From STF1-184 sp050178795 (GTDB lineage Bacteria > Bacillota > Clostridia > Christensenellales > UBA1242), in assembly GCA_050178795.1 (NCBI GenBank), contig JBFXFT010000003.1, positions 62,001-126,000 on the forward strand: 64,000 bases of DNA. Reading direction: 5' to 3'. This document shows positions 44,518 to 53,342 of this stretch, one piece after another (the first letter of the stretch is position 1; every line of letters begins with the position of its first letter). The notes below the pieces were generated by a model that saw only the letters and a program-made list of their open reading frames with translations, ran no database searches and was not told the origin of the DNA. The position numbers and the translations under genes are program-made.

Positions 44518-45600
44518 TTACGGTAACATATTTCCGCCAAGCAATGGTACTAAAAAGTTTAAACCAATGATTGCCGCCAAAATAAATAATACAAACAATA
44601 TAATTTTTATTGCAGAACGAGGTACTTTGCCAGTAACCTTGCCCGTGTTACCATTAATAAAAAAATTGTAAAGTTTTTCCTTATAGTAGTAGTTACAAAC
44701 CCAAATAGGTAAAAGCAAGTATGAATACTTATTATTTTTATGTACCATATCCATATCTAGGTATCTTACCCTCTCTGCATTATGCCTTCTAAGTATTCTA
44801 GTGGTTATTGCGCTTTTCATATACATAATTGCCGTTTTCCACGCCTCGGTTGAATTTATGCTGTAATGGTTTGCCGCAAAACCAGCCAAATAGTTTTTAT
44901 CGTAAATACGTAGGGTCTTAAAATTGAATGGTTGTAACCTTTCAAAACTTACCCTATCAATTTTTTGACCTACTGGCACCAAAACATCTACAAAATCGTC
45001 GTCTCTACTGCCTTTAACTGGTATTGATACGGTATAGGTTTCCATTTTGCCGTCGTGACCTGTCCTTGTCTCTGTCCTTTCTAGAACACCCTTATAGTCG
45101 GTATGCACATTGCTATCGTAACTCCAAGTTGGAGTATAAACACCGCTAAAAACATTTATGCGCGCCTTTGTCTTTAAGTCGTTTGGAGTAAACCACTTCT
45201 TCTTTAACCACGCCATAAAATTTGAAGTTGCCTTTTTCTCAGTAACGCTAAAAGGCAAAACTCCATTCGGTTTTAAACCTGGAAGTTCGGTCGCTGGAAT
45301 AATTTTACTTGAGCCACAAAAACTGCATTTATGCGCTATGTTTTTACTATTTACTACTTCTTTTGCACCACAGTTTTCGCACTTAATAAGTACGCTCTCA
45401 TTGTCCCAACTTTGAAACTCTTTTTCTACATTGTCAAAGTCTTTTTTTATTACAGGTTCGTCACTAGCAAAGTCTATTACACTGCCACATTGAACGCATT
45501 TTAAAACTTGAAGTTCTGGATTAAACTCCATACTTCCGCCACAACTAGCGCATTTAACATCGCCACTACTTTTGCTTTTTAAATTATATTCGTCTATCAT
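44518..45600 (-). CDS. Zinc-ribbon membrane protein (YdjG-like)
   Basis: A 360-residue protein with two double-CxxC zinc ribbons (CASCGG/CVQCGS at about 17-38 and CENCGA/CSFCGS at about 74-97), TFIIB-type. A beta-rich central domain of about 200 residues follows, then one C-terminal membrane helix (IILFVLFILAAIIGLNFLV). This layout matches YdjG of the B. subtilis pspA-ydjGHI operon, and the SPFH gene just upstream matches YdjI. YdjG and YdjH recruit PspA to stressed membranes. The Shine-Dalgarno site is weak (GGGT), and a terminator-like hairpin separates the two genes. Confidence 0.82.
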   Translation of the reverse strand: MIDEYNLKSKSSGDVKCASCGGSMEFNPELQVLKCVQCGSVIDFASDEPVIKKDFDNVEKEFQSWDNESVLIKCENCGAKEVVNSKNIAHKCSFCGSSKIIPATELPGLKPNGVLPFSVTEKKATSNFMAWLKKKWFTPNDLKTKARINVFSGVYTPTWSYDSNVHTDYKGVLERTETRTGHDGKMETYTVSIPVKGSRDDDFVDVLVPVGQKIDRVSFERLQPFNFKTLRIYDKNYLAGFAANHYSINSTEAWKTAIMYMKSAITTRILRRHNAERVRYLDMDMVHKNNKYSYLLLPIWVCNYYYKEKLYNFFINGNTGKVTGKVPRSAIKIILFVLFILAAIIGLNFLVPLLGGNMLP

Positions 45601-45615
45601 TTTTACCCATCTATT

Positions 45616-45645
45616 AAAAAGTGTTAAATCTAGTTAACACTTTTT
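45616..45645 (-). terminator. Hairpin between the SPFH and zinc-ribbon genes
   Basis: Perfect 12-base arms AAAAAGTGTTAA/TTAACACTTTTT with a 6-base loop. The T-run is only 5 bases long on the minus strand, so it may be a partial terminator or a processing site that lowers expression of the downstream gene. Confidence 0.75.
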
Positions 45646-45667
45646 GTTTTTATTTTTTAAAATTTTG

Positions 45668-46663
45668 TTATAGTTTTGCGCCACAGTTAGAACAGAATTT
45701 TGCATTTTTTCTAACCTTTGTACCGCACTCAGAACAGAATTTTCCGTCAGCATCTGTACTAGCTGCTGCCTCTTGTTTTACAGGCTCAGCAGGTTTTGAA
45801 GATTGTTTTAGTGCCTCTGCCATTGTTTGACCAAGTGCAACGCCAGCCCCAAGACCAACGCCTGCAGTTGCCATGCCACCAGAAGGGTTTTGTGCCGCTT
45901 CACGCATTGCTTGTGCTGCTTGATATTTAACAAAAGTATCCATTTTGTCGCTCATAATACCCATAGAAGAACGAGTATCTAGTGCTTTTTCTACTTCCTC
46001 TGGGAAAGAAATGTTTTCAACAACTAGGTTGATAAGTTCAAGTCCCATTGCCTCAAATTTGTCTCCAATTTGAGCCTTTGTCATATCGTTAAATTCTAGT
46101 AAGTTTGCTGCTAGGTCAAGTGCACTAATTTTGCTCTCTGCAATAGTGTCGCTTATGCCAGAAACTATTATTGTTTTTAGGTAGTTTGCAATGTCCTCTG
46201 TCTTAAAAGTTGAACTTGTACCGAATAATTCTTTTAATAAAACGCCTGCGTCTTTTACTCTAAAACTGTATGCGCCAAAGCCCCTTATTCTTATTGTTCC
46301 AAACTCTTTGTCCCTCATTGCTATTGGGTTGGTTGTGCCCCATTTTTGGTTTGTAAATTGTTTTGTGTTTACAAAATAAACCTCAGAGAAGAAAGGTGAT
46401 TCAAAACCATATTTCCAAGAATTCAAAATTGTCAATAATGGTAAGTTCCTAGCGTCAAGTTTATGCATGCCTGGTCCAAAAATATCGGCAATTTTGCCTT
46501 TATCTACGAACACTGCAACTTGGCTTTCGCGAACTGTTAGTTTTGAGCCCATCATTATTCTTTTGCCTTCCATTGGGAATCTATACACCAATGTATCGGT
46601 TGAGTCGTCAGTCCATTCTATAACCTTAAGTAGTTGTCCTTTTATGAAATTAATTACTCCCAT
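45668..46663 (-). CDS. SPFH-domain protein with C-terminal zinc ribbon (YdjI-like)
   Basis: A 331-residue protein with an SPFH/virion-core-like domain (about residues 25-220, starting GSKLTVRESQVAVFVDKGKIADIFGPGMHKLDARN). A Gly/Ala-rich linker (GGMATAGVGLGAGVALG) follows, and the C-terminus carries a zinc ribbon (CSECG...CSNCG). This is the architecture of B. subtilis YdjI, a flotillin-like partner in the PspA membrane-stress system. AGGAGA precedes the ATG. It is followed by the YdjG-like gene. PspA itself is not in this window. Confidence 0.9.
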   Translation of the reverse strand: MGVINFIKGQLLKVIEWTDDSTDTLVYRFPMEGKRIMMGSKLTVRESQVAVFVDKGKIADIFGPGMHKLDARNLPLLTILNSWKYGFESPFFSEVYFVNTKQFTNQKWGTTNPIAMRDKEFGTIRIRGFGAYSFRVKDAGVLLKELFGTSSTFKTEDIANYLKTIIVSGISDTIAESKISALDLAANLLEFNDMTKAQIGDKFEAMGLELINLVVENISFPEEVEKALDTRSSMGIMSDKMDTFVKYQAAQAMREAAQNPSGGMATAGVGLGAGVALGQTMAEALKQSSKPAEPVKQEAAASTDADGKFCSECGTKVRKNAKFCSNCGAKL

Positions 46664-46754
46664 CGTTTTCTCCTATCAAATTAAAATTAAAGGTTCATAA
46701 TTAGCCTTTAAAAAAGTATACCACAAATTAATTTTAAAAAGCAATTTAAAAGAG

Positions 46755-46783
46755 TTGCAAACTTATTTTTTTTAATCTACAAT
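46755..46783 (+). promoter_or_regulatory. Promoter giving a leaderless CYTH-gene mRNA
   Basis: TTGCAA, 17 bases, TACAAT. The -10 ends 6 bases before the ATG at 46790, so transcription should start at or beside the A of the start codon. No Shine-Dalgarno site is present. Confidence 0.72.
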
Positions 46784-46789
46784 TAAACT

Positions 46790-47488
46790 ATGGAAAATGT
46801 ATATCAAACAGGAAAAATAGAAAGAAAATTCTATATTCAAAAAAAGAAAGATTTTGCCCGTACTTTTGACATAATGAAGCATATGCCTAGTTTTGCCGTG
46901 TATGAAAGAGGCAACGAAACTTTTACTGACTATTACTACGAAACAGAGGACAAGTTCTTGGAGGAAATGGGCGTAACTGTAAGGCGTAGAGTATTAAAGG
47001 ACAAACAAATAATATCGGTAAAGTATGACGACAAAATTTTAGACAAGCAAGACTCTATGTACCAACAACCAGTTCATGAGCAAGAAGTTCCTTTAAATGA
47101 GGAGTTTTTGAATAAGGAAAACCTTCTTTTTATTGAGGACAAACTAAATGTAATATTCGGCGCAAGACTTCAAATTGATATTTTAAGAAAACTAAATGAA
47201 ATGCGCGTAGTTTATACGGTAAAAACAAAAAGGCAAACTCAAGAGGTCGTTCACAACTCTGGCTTTAAGGCCTTTATCTACTTTGATGAGGTACTATACA
47301 CCAATGTCGCAAAAGAAATAACTTACAACGACCTAATTTTGGAAGTACATATGACGAGCGTAGGCACTCAATTTAACTTAACTTTGCTTGACTTCTTTGT
47401 TGACGAACTAAGGAAGAAAATGATACTAGTTCCAATGACAGATAGCACCTATATTGCAGCAAAACTATTTACAAGGTTTAAAAAATAA
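46790..47488 (+). CDS. CYTH-like protein with altered signature
   Basis: A 232-residue cytosolic protein. It opens with GKIERKFYI, the CYTH signature region (usually E-x-E-x-K); here the first Glu is Lys. Other tunnel-fold features are YYYETEDKFLEEMGVTVRRR (the T-x-x-L...RxR block) and later strands VVYTVKTKR and LILEVHM. CYTH enzymes such as triphosphatases and adenylate cyclases bind triphosphates through Glu and basic residues in a beta-barrel tunnel. The E-to-K change could alter or abolish metal binding. The mRNA appears leaderless. Single gene with its own terminator. Confidence 0.75.
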   Translation: MENVYQTGKIERKFYIQKKKDFARTFDIMKHMPSFAVYERGNETFTDYYYETEDKFLEEMGVTVRRRVLKDKQIISVKYDDKILDKQDSMYQQPVHEQEVPLNEEFLNKENLLFIEDKLNVIFGARLQIDILRKLNEMRVVYTVKTKRQTQEVVHNSGFKAFIYFDEVLYTNVAKEITYNDLILEVHMTSVGTQFNLTLLDFFVDELRKKMILVPMTDSTYIAAKLFTRFKK

Positions 47489-47492
47489 ATTA

Positions 47493-47525
47493 AAAATAAA
47501 AAGTGGCAAACGCCACTTTTTTTAT
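47493..47525. terminator. Bidirectional terminator
   Basis: AAAAGTGGC/GCCACTTTT with A- and T-runs between the convergent CYTH and DNA-glycosylase genes. Confidence 0.9.
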
Positions 47526-47549
47526 GCACTAAAATTTATTTATTAAAAA

Positions 47550-48164
47550 TTATTTTAAACTCGCAATCTCCCACAAATAAAAACTTGCTAGAGTATTATA
47601 TGGGTCAAATTTTTGCCTGCAATCTTCAAAAAATGCTGGCGTAACCTCGTCAATGTTCCCCTTTTGATAAAGTTTCATTAAGCCCTTTCTTATTCCTAAG
47701 TCCTTGTAACTCAAAACGTTCGTATGACCCACACTAAAAATAAGTAACATCTCTGCCGTCCACTCGCCAACTCCTTTTAGTTTAACTAGTTCCTCGGTTA
47801 GTTCTTTATCATCAAGGGTTTTTAAATTACTTTCTGTAATTTTGCCAGTTGCAAAACTGTCTGCAATAGACCTAATATAACCCCTTTTTTGAGGTCCTAA
47901 ACCAATAAATGCAAAGTCCTCGTCTGTAAGTGCAAGCAAATTTTGTGGAGTAACTGCACCTATTTTTTCATATAGTCTATTTGTAATTGCGGTCGCCGCT
48001 TTACCACTTATTTGTTGTGCTATCATAGCGCCTATTATGCTTTCAAAAATGTTTGGGTTTATTGTCTTTTTTAATATTCCAAACTGTGCTATATATTCTT
48101 TAAAAAGAGGCTCTCTTTTTATTAAATTTTGTAGGTCTTCTTCCGTAATTTTATATGTTTTCAT
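47550..48164 (-). CDS. HhH-GPD DNA glycosylase (AlkA/3-methyladenine type)
   Basis: A protein of 204 residues with the helix-hairpin-helix LVKLKGVGEWTAEML and, downstream, the SYKDLGIRKG segment that holds the catalytic Asp (family form PxDDLGIRRG). The N-terminal half has GAMIAQQISGKAA, typical of AlkA-like enzymes. It removes alkylated bases. The bulky N-terminal domain of E. coli AlkA is missing, as in the shorter bacterial forms. GGAGAG precedes the ATG at 48164; an ATG nine codons upstream overlaps that site. It is followed by a terminator shared with the CYTH gene. Confidence 0.88.
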   Translation of the reverse strand: MKTYKITEEDLQNLIKREPLFKEYIAQFGILKKTINPNIFESIIGAMIAQQISGKAATAITNRLYEKIGAVTPQNLLALTDEDFAFIGLGPQKRGYIRSIADSFATGKITESNLKTLDDKELTEELVKLKGVGEWTAEMLLIFSVGHTNVLSYKDLGIRKGLMKLYQKGNIDEVTPAFFEDCRQKFDPYNTLASFYLWEIASLK

Positions 48165-48191
48165 AGTCTCTCCAAACTTTTTTATTAACAA

Positions 48192-48222
48192 AAAACCTAA
48201 AATTAAAGACTTTAGGTTTTTA
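48192..48222 (-). terminator. Terminator of the InlB-type lipoprotein at 48230
   Basis: AAAACCTAAA/TTTAGGTTTT stem-loop with a T-run on the minus strand. Confidence 0.88.
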
Positions 48223-48229
48223 AAATTTA

Positions 48230-49387
48230 TTACTCAATAACTGCCGTCCACACAGCATAAACCGTCAAACTGCTAGTCACCACTGTATCCTCGTTAACAA
48301 CCGTTCCTGTGCCGTCGCCAAGCGTGTTCCAGCCCTCAAAAATATAACCGTCAAGTGTTGGATTATTTGGCATATTTGAAGCACCTATACTGCTACCAGA
48401 GGTTATATTAATTACTGTGTTAACAGTGCTTCCATCATTCATAAAGGTTATGATATAACTTGCAGAAACGCCCTCACTAAACCTAGCGTACAAAATTCTG
48501 TTACTACTTATTGAAATGTTATAAATTGCATTAGTAGATAGCAAATATCCGCCCATTGCCTCGGTGTACCAACCAGTAAAAGTATAGCCACTTTTTGCAG
48601 CTGCTATTACTGTGCCTGTCATACCAGTGTAATAGTTATAGATGTCGTTTTCATCAGCATTTAAACTATTTGATGAGGCTTTTACTGTGCCGCCTATATC
48701 GTCAAGCATATTATTCGTGTAAGCATAAACGGTTATAACGTACATATTTGGCGTCCATGCCGCGTATATTGTAATGTCCGCATATATTATACTCTCACCA
48801 GTAAAATTAGCACTTGTTGAGCCACTATTTGTAGACCAACCAGCAAAGACATAACCACCTCTAGTTGGGTTTGTTGGCATATTTTCTATTCCTATGCTAC
48901 TTCCTTCTTCTATTTGGAAAACCGCATATTCAGAGTTTGCAGGAGTAGTAAAAGTAACCTCATAAACATCGTCTGTTTCGCTGACTATAAAATTTGCATA
49001 AAATGAAACATCTTCACTTGCAACAAAACTGTATGTTAAGTCTAATGTAACAAATTGCGTTAAATTAATGTCGGAATACCAACCCAAAAACTCGTACCCT
49101 AGCCTTGGGGTTGCAAGTAGGGTTACAGTGCCCTCTTCTAAGACCATAGTCGTCTCATAATATGTTGTGTTTTCGCTAGAATTTATTGTAACTATTCCTG
49201 CTTCATTATTTGTGTCAAGTACCCCATTATTAAAAGCCGAAACCTCTATTGAAATGTCTTTTAATTTTGGGTGCCATTCATAAAAATCTTGATACTCACA
49301 GCCAGAAAAAAATGGTGTCAAAGCAAACAACATAAATAGCGCTAAAACCATTACTGCTTTTTTATTTATCCTTTGCAATAGTCCCAT
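48230..49387 (-). CDS. InlB B-repeat lipoprotein
   Basis: A 385-residue protein with a lipoprotein signal peptide (FFSGC, Cys about residue 30). It carries about four InlB-type repeats of 75-85 residues, alternating between the divergent form (GTVTLLATPRLGYEFLGWYSD) and the classic form (PTRGGYVFAGWSTNS...TIYAAW). It ends with VYAVWTAVIE. There is no sortase motif, so the lipid is the anchor. AAGGAGA precedes the ATG. It is a close relative of the next gene upstream (N-terminal sequence LLQRINKKA against LLQKINKKA) and arose by gene duplication. Confidence 0.85.
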   Translation of the reverse strand: MGLLQRINKKAVMVLALFMLFALTPFFSGCEYQDFYEWHPKLKDISIEVSAFNNGVLDTNNEAGIVTINSSENTTYYETTMVLEEGTVTLLATPRLGYEFLGWYSDINLTQFVTLDLTYSFVASEDVSFYANFIVSETDDVYEVTFTTPANSEYAVFQIEEGSSIGIENMPTNPTRGGYVFAGWSTNSGSTSANFTGESIIYADITIYAAWTPNMYVITVYAYTNNMLDDIGGTVKASSNSLNADENDIYNYYTGMTGTVIAAAKSGYTFTGWYTEAMGGYLLSTNAIYNISISSNRILYARFSEGVSASYIITFMNDGSTVNTVINITSGSSIGASNMPNNPTLDGYIFEGWNTLGDGTGTVVNEDTVVTSSLTVYAVWTAVIE

Positions 49388-49487
49388 TTAAACTTCTCCT
49401 TTAGGTCTTTTTTAGTCTATCATTTTATATTTAAAAACACAAATTAAAAAGGCGTATTTTTACAAACTAAATCAATCTAATTGCATA

Positions 49488-49522
49488 AAAAAACTTAAAA
49501 CCGAAGTTTTAAGTTTTTGTTT
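49488..49522 (-). terminator. Terminator of the InlB-type lipoprotein at 49528
   Basis: AAAAACTTAAAAC/GTTTTAAGTTTTT stem-loop, with T-runs, just after the stop. Confidence 0.88.
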
Positions 49523-49527
49523 TTTGG

Positions 49528-51255
49528 TTAAGGAATTGGAGTCCAAATAGCATAAAGCGTTACGTTGCTTGCCCCCATTGTGTAGGTCGCACCATTTGCA
49601 TATATTGTGCCAGTACCACTTGGATCAGAACACCAACCACTAAAGGTGTAACCCGTTCTAGTATAAGTGTTAGGAATAAGCGTTAAACTTGAATTGTAAG
49701 CCATAACTTGAACATTCATAGTACCAGTTCCGCCGTTTGAGTCAAATGTAATGTTATAACTATTTACCGACCAAACCGCATAAATGTTCATATCCGAAGT
49801 AATTATAGTGTATTGGTCTACTGTTGTTCCTGTGCCATTACTTGAAGTGTTCCAACCGCTAAAAGTATAGCCTGTGCGACTAGGGTTAATTGGCATGTTA
49901 GGTCCACCAATACTGTCGCCATATGTTACATTAAGGGTATCATATAAGTTGGAGTCGTAACTTATAAAGAATAGAGTACAAACTCTAACGGTAAACTTAG
50001 CATAATAACTAACATTGGCACTTGGCGCTACAAAACTGTATGTAGAATTTACAGTTAATAGAGTTGCGCAAGTTGAATTTGAATACCAACCAACAAAACT
50101 GTAACCTGTTCCATTTATTGCAACTAAAGTTTGAGTTTCGCCAGCGCTTACAGTTGCGTAGTCGTATCCATCCATATTACTTGATGAATTTACTTTTACT
50201 ACTCCACCGTTTCCAGCCAAGGTTCCACTTGGGTTTTCTGAATTGAATGTTACAGCGTAAGCATATAAATTAATTGTTGAAGGTGTCTCTTCACTTTCAT
50301 TAAAACGAGCATAAAGTGATGTCGTATTACTTATTGTAAAACTGTAAGCAGAATTTGTACTTACCAAAGTCGTACAGGTTTCATTAGAGTACCAACCAGC
50401 AAATGTATAGCCTGCTGAAATTGTAGCCATTACATTTTGAGTTTCGCCAACGTTTACAGTTGCGTAGTCGTATGCGTCCATATTGCTTGATGAGTTTATT
50501 CTTACTGTGCCGCCATCTTCACTTAAAGTTCCACTTGGGTTTTCTGAATTAAATGTTACTGCATAGGCAAAAATATTTACTGTTGAAGGTGTGTTTGCCG
50601 TCCATTTTGCATATAAAGTTATTGAACTTGTTATATCACTATTTCTTGCGCTCTCCATGCTTGCAGTATAATATTGTATTCCTTCTCCATTTATTGCCGT
50701 GTAATAACCGCCAAAGGTATAGCCTGTTCTTTCTGGAGCAAATGCGGTAGGCATATTATAGCCATAAATTGCAAGTATGGTTGTTGAACCACCTGTTCCA
50801 CCTTGTCTATCCAAATAAACTATGTATTCTTGTGTTGATGCTTCCTCAACGAAACTTGCATATAAAGATACATCTTCATTTAAAAGAAATGAATATATTG
50901 CGTTAGTGCTTGCAAGTTCTGTAAGTGCACCGTCATAGTACCAACCCTCAAACTCATAACCTGCTTGAGCGGTTGCCGTTACAATTACTGCACTTCCCTT
51001 TGTCACGATTGCAGAATCATAATAGTCATGATTTGCACTTGAGTTTATGCTTACAATTCCAGATTGAGCGGTACTATCTAATAGTCCTTCATTCATTACA
51101 TAAACTTCTACTGTGGCATTTTCAACTTCTGGTTCGCCACCAAAATTAAAAAGATCGCCCAAATCGCAACCAGACAATAATGGTGTAAACGCAAATAAGG
51201 CAATCATTGCCACTACTAATAGGGCTTTTTTGTTTATTTTTTGTAAAAGATTCAT
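49528..51255 (-). CDS. InlB B-repeat lipoprotein with recently duplicated modules
   Basis: A 575-residue protein. The lipobox is LLSGC (Cys about residue 30). Six or so InlB-type repeats follow; two adjacent ones of about 105 residues (centred near residues 265 and 370) are almost identical, including the stretch AVTFNSENPSGTL and NSSSNMD-x-YDYATV. The C-terminal three are classic repeats (SRTGYTFSGWNTSSNGTG-type). The repeats form an elongated beta rod outside the cell; InlB B-repeats in Listeria contribute to receptor binding. GGAGGG precedes the ATG. Ends in VTLYAIWTPIP. Confidence 0.87.
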   Translation of the reverse strand: MNLLQKINKKALLVVAMIALFAFTPLLSGCDLGDLFNFGGEPEVENATVEVYVMNEGLLDSTAQSGIVSINSSANHDYYDSAIVTKGSAVIVTATAQAGYEFEGWYYDGALTELASTNAIYSFLLNEDVSLYASFVEEASTQEYIVYLDRQGGTGGSTTILAIYGYNMPTAFAPERTGYTFGGYYTAINGEGIQYYTASMESARNSDITSSITLYAKWTANTPSTVNIFAYAVTFNSENPSGTLSEDGGTVRINSSSNMDAYDYATVNVGETQNVMATISAGYTFAGWYSNETCTTLVSTNSAYSFTISNTTSLYARFNESEETPSTINLYAYAVTFNSENPSGTLAGNGGVVKVNSSSNMDGYDYATVSAGETQTLVAINGTGYSFVGWYSNSTCATLLTVNSTYSFVAPSANVSYYAKFTVRVCTLFFISYDSNLYDTLNVTYGDSIGGPNMPINPSRTGYTFSGWNTSSNGTGTTVDQYTIITSDMNIYAVWSVNSYNITFDSNGGTGTMNVQVMAYNSSLTLIPNTYTRTGYTFSGWCSDPSGTGTIYANGATYTMGASNVTLYAIWTPIP

Positions 51256-51326
51256 TATTAAAATCCCTCCAAATTTATTTGATTATAGAATAGCATATAA
51301 ACTTAAAAATTTCAAACTAAAAAACA

Positions 51327-51809
51327 TTAATTATTCTCTTTTTCAAAGTCTATTAGCCATTGTTGAGTTCTTTGCCAATCACTCGTACCAGAGGTTTTTC
51401 CACTTGCGCTTGTTACCCTATGACATGGCACAATAAACATAAGTTTGTTGTTGTGATTAGCACTGCCTACTGCGCGACTAGCACTAGCCTTGCCAACCAT
51501 TACGGCGACATCTTTATAACTAACGGTTTTACCATAAGGAATTGTCATAAGTTTTTGATAAACGCTTTTTTGAAAGTCTGTTCCGCTTAATTCAAACTTT
51601 AAATCAAAAACACTTCTCTTATGATTAAAATATTCATCTAGTTGTCTTACTGCCTCTTTTGCCGTATCAGTCAAACATTCTTTTTCGTCATCAAAATAGG
51701 CTAGCCCAATATGATTCACATATTGACCCCTTGTCCTAACCCTTATAAAACCAATGGGGCTTAAATAAAACATAAGCCCCTCATTTTTATCTGTAATTTT
51801 TGTTTGCAC
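51327..51809 (-). CDS. ogt: Methylated-DNA--protein-cysteine methyltransferase
   Basis: A 160-residue DNA repair protein that removes O6-alkyl groups from guanine onto its own Cys. The core FQKSVYQKLMTIPYGKTVSYKDVA, SRAVGSAN and active site PCHRV (Cys129) are conserved. The segment after the active site reads SGKTSGTSDWQRTQQWL, whereas the family usually has GxLxGYxxGLxxKxxLL, so the binding-channel loop is altered. It starts with a GTG that overlaps the TAG of the ABC permease gene (TAGTG), indicating translational coupling with a transporter, an unusual partnership for this enzyme. Confidence 0.9.
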   Translation of the reverse strand: MQTKITDKNEGLMFYLSPIGFIRVRTRGQYVNHIGLAYFDDEKECLTDTAKEAVRQLDEYFNHKRSVFDLKFELSGTDFQKSVYQKLMTIPYGKTVSYKDVAVMVGKASASRAVGSANHNNKLMFIVPCHRVTSASGKTSGTSDWQRTQQWLIDFEKENN

Positions 51810-52615
51810 TAATTGTTTTCCTTTCGCATATAAATTTTATAAGCAAGGACGGAATATGCTAAACATATTACACCGCCGATAAGCATATACAAATAAAAGT
51901 TTAAGTTATAACTACTTGCAAACATTTGCGGTAGCATTTCACTAATTATGCCTTGCACGCTCCAAAAATTTGGGAAAAGCGACAATAGATATTGTCCTAG
52001 CCCTTTAAAAGTATCAAGCAAAATAAGCATTGGAATAAGCATTAAAAAGCCTGTGCTTTTCATGTATGCAAAGCCCTCTATTTTGTTTTTTGATAGACCA
52101 ACAATGAATAGTCCAACCGATGGCACAAATAAACTGCTAGAAATGGCAAATACTAAAACCTCTAAAAAGTTTATGTTGTCAAAAAGTTTTATTGTTTCTG
52201 CCCCTATTTGCACAACGTATGAGTCACCTGCTAAAATTTTTGTGCCCCAAAGGACTATTATTGTAGAAATTACAGCAAATATATAGGTGTAAATTACTTT
52301 AAATTTTACATAGCCCCTTTTGCCTATTGGCGTTACGGCTATTGTTTGTAAAGTGTCCTCGTCTTTATTGTCAAGTAAACTAAACCCCAAAAGAGCCGCT
52401 GCACCGACATAGCCAAATCCCAACATAACTATTATTATAACTATTGTAGCAATTGACATACCACTAATGTCTGCGCCCACCCTATTCATTAAAGCAGGAT
52501 ATAAAAGCACAGTTAAAAGTAGCACAAAAAATGGAAAAATTACCATAAAGGCATTCATTTTGTCGCGCCAAGTGTTTTTTAGTTCATATTTTAATAGTTC
52601 TAAATACTTTTTCAT
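51809..52615 (-). CDS. ABC exporter membrane subunit 2
   Basis: A 268-residue ABC-2-type permease with six hydrophobic segments (about residues 22-45, 56-82, 108-128, 145-170, 185-205 and 235-258). GAGGGG lies before the ATG, 4 bases after the previous stop. With the permease encoded just upstream it likely forms a heterodimeric exporter channel. It ends with TAG overlapping the ogt GTG. Confidence 0.85.
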   Translation of the reverse strand: MKKYLELLKYELKNTWRDKMNAFMVIFPFFVLLLTVLLYPALMNRVGADISGMSIATIVIIIVMLGFGYVGAAALLGFSLLDNKDEDTLQTIAVTPIGKRGYVKFKVIYTYIFAVISTIIVLWGTKILAGDSYVVQIGAETIKLFDNINFLEVLVFAISSSLFVPSVGLFIVGLSKNKIEGFAYMKSTGFLMLIPMLILLDTFKGLGQYLLSLFPNFWSVQGIISEMLPQMFASSYNLNFYLYMLIGGVICLAYSVLAYKIYMRKENN

Positions 52616-52619
52616 ACGC

Positions 52620-53342
52620 CTAGCCCCTCATAACATATTGTTTAAATTTTTTAGTTACAAAAAATTTGAATATTACGACACTTATGGCAACTAAATACGC
52701 TATGCTACCGATTAGTCCCCATACGCTTAGCGCTTGTCCTGCTGCAGTGTTCAATAAAAGTTCAACTATGTATGCTGGAGATATATAAATAATAAACTCC
52801 CAACTTGACGGTATTAAGCCCGTCAAAACAAATAGCGCTGGTAAAGTAAAAATTAACACATACAAAATGTAATTTATGATTAGAGCGTTAAAGTCCTTAC
52901 TCCATATTACAAGCACAAAGCCAATCATTACGTGTGCCATTGCGCCTAAAAAGGCATAGACCGCTAAAAGTGCCAAATTGATTTGTGCGCCGTGAATTAA
53001 AATTGCCGCACCACCAACGATTATTGCGGTAATTAAACTTAATAATACTGCGGACAAGACTTTGCTCGCTATTACTTCCCAAAGTTTTACTGGCGCAACC
53101 ATGACGCTTTTTAAACTGCCCTCTTGTTTTTCAAAAAACAGACTTGCACCAAGCATTATTATACTCATCATTGTGGCGTCAATAAACACCAAAAGTGGCA
53201 CAAGAGCCGTAGCCTCTGCCGCACTTGTAAAACCTATTATTACGGCGTATATAACTGCAAAAATTGTGCTTATTTGCAAGATATTATACTTTTTTAGACG
53301 CATTAAATCGGCGATTAAAAGTTTTTTTACGTTACTTAACAT
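52620..53342 (-). CDS. ABC exporter membrane subunit 1
   Basis: A 240-residue permease with six hydrophobic segments and a VSMxx-like EKQEGSLKSVMVAPV loop typical of ABC-2 exporters (E-x-x-x-G-T/S-x-x-x-L/V). Its start overlaps the ATPase gene end by 11 bases, with GGGGG inside that gene, so the subunits are made together. It pairs with the next permease. Confidence 0.86.
   Translation of the reverse strand: MLSNVKKLLIADLMRLKKYNILQISTIFAVIYAVIIGFTSAAEATALVPLLVFIDATMMSIIMLGASLFFEKQEGSLKSVMVAPVKLWEVIASKVLSAVLLSLITAIIVGGAAILIHGAQINLALLAVYAFLGAMAHVMIGFVLVIWSKDFNALIINYILYVLIFTLPALFVLTGLIPSSWEFIIYISPAYIVELLLNTAAGQALSVWGLIGSIAYLVAISVVIFKFFVTKKFKQYVMRG

Noticed and set aside
49528..51255. CRISPR-like or satellite repeats in the InlB-type genes
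   Set aside because: The repeats are in frame, about 310 bases long and encode protein modules; there are no spacers.
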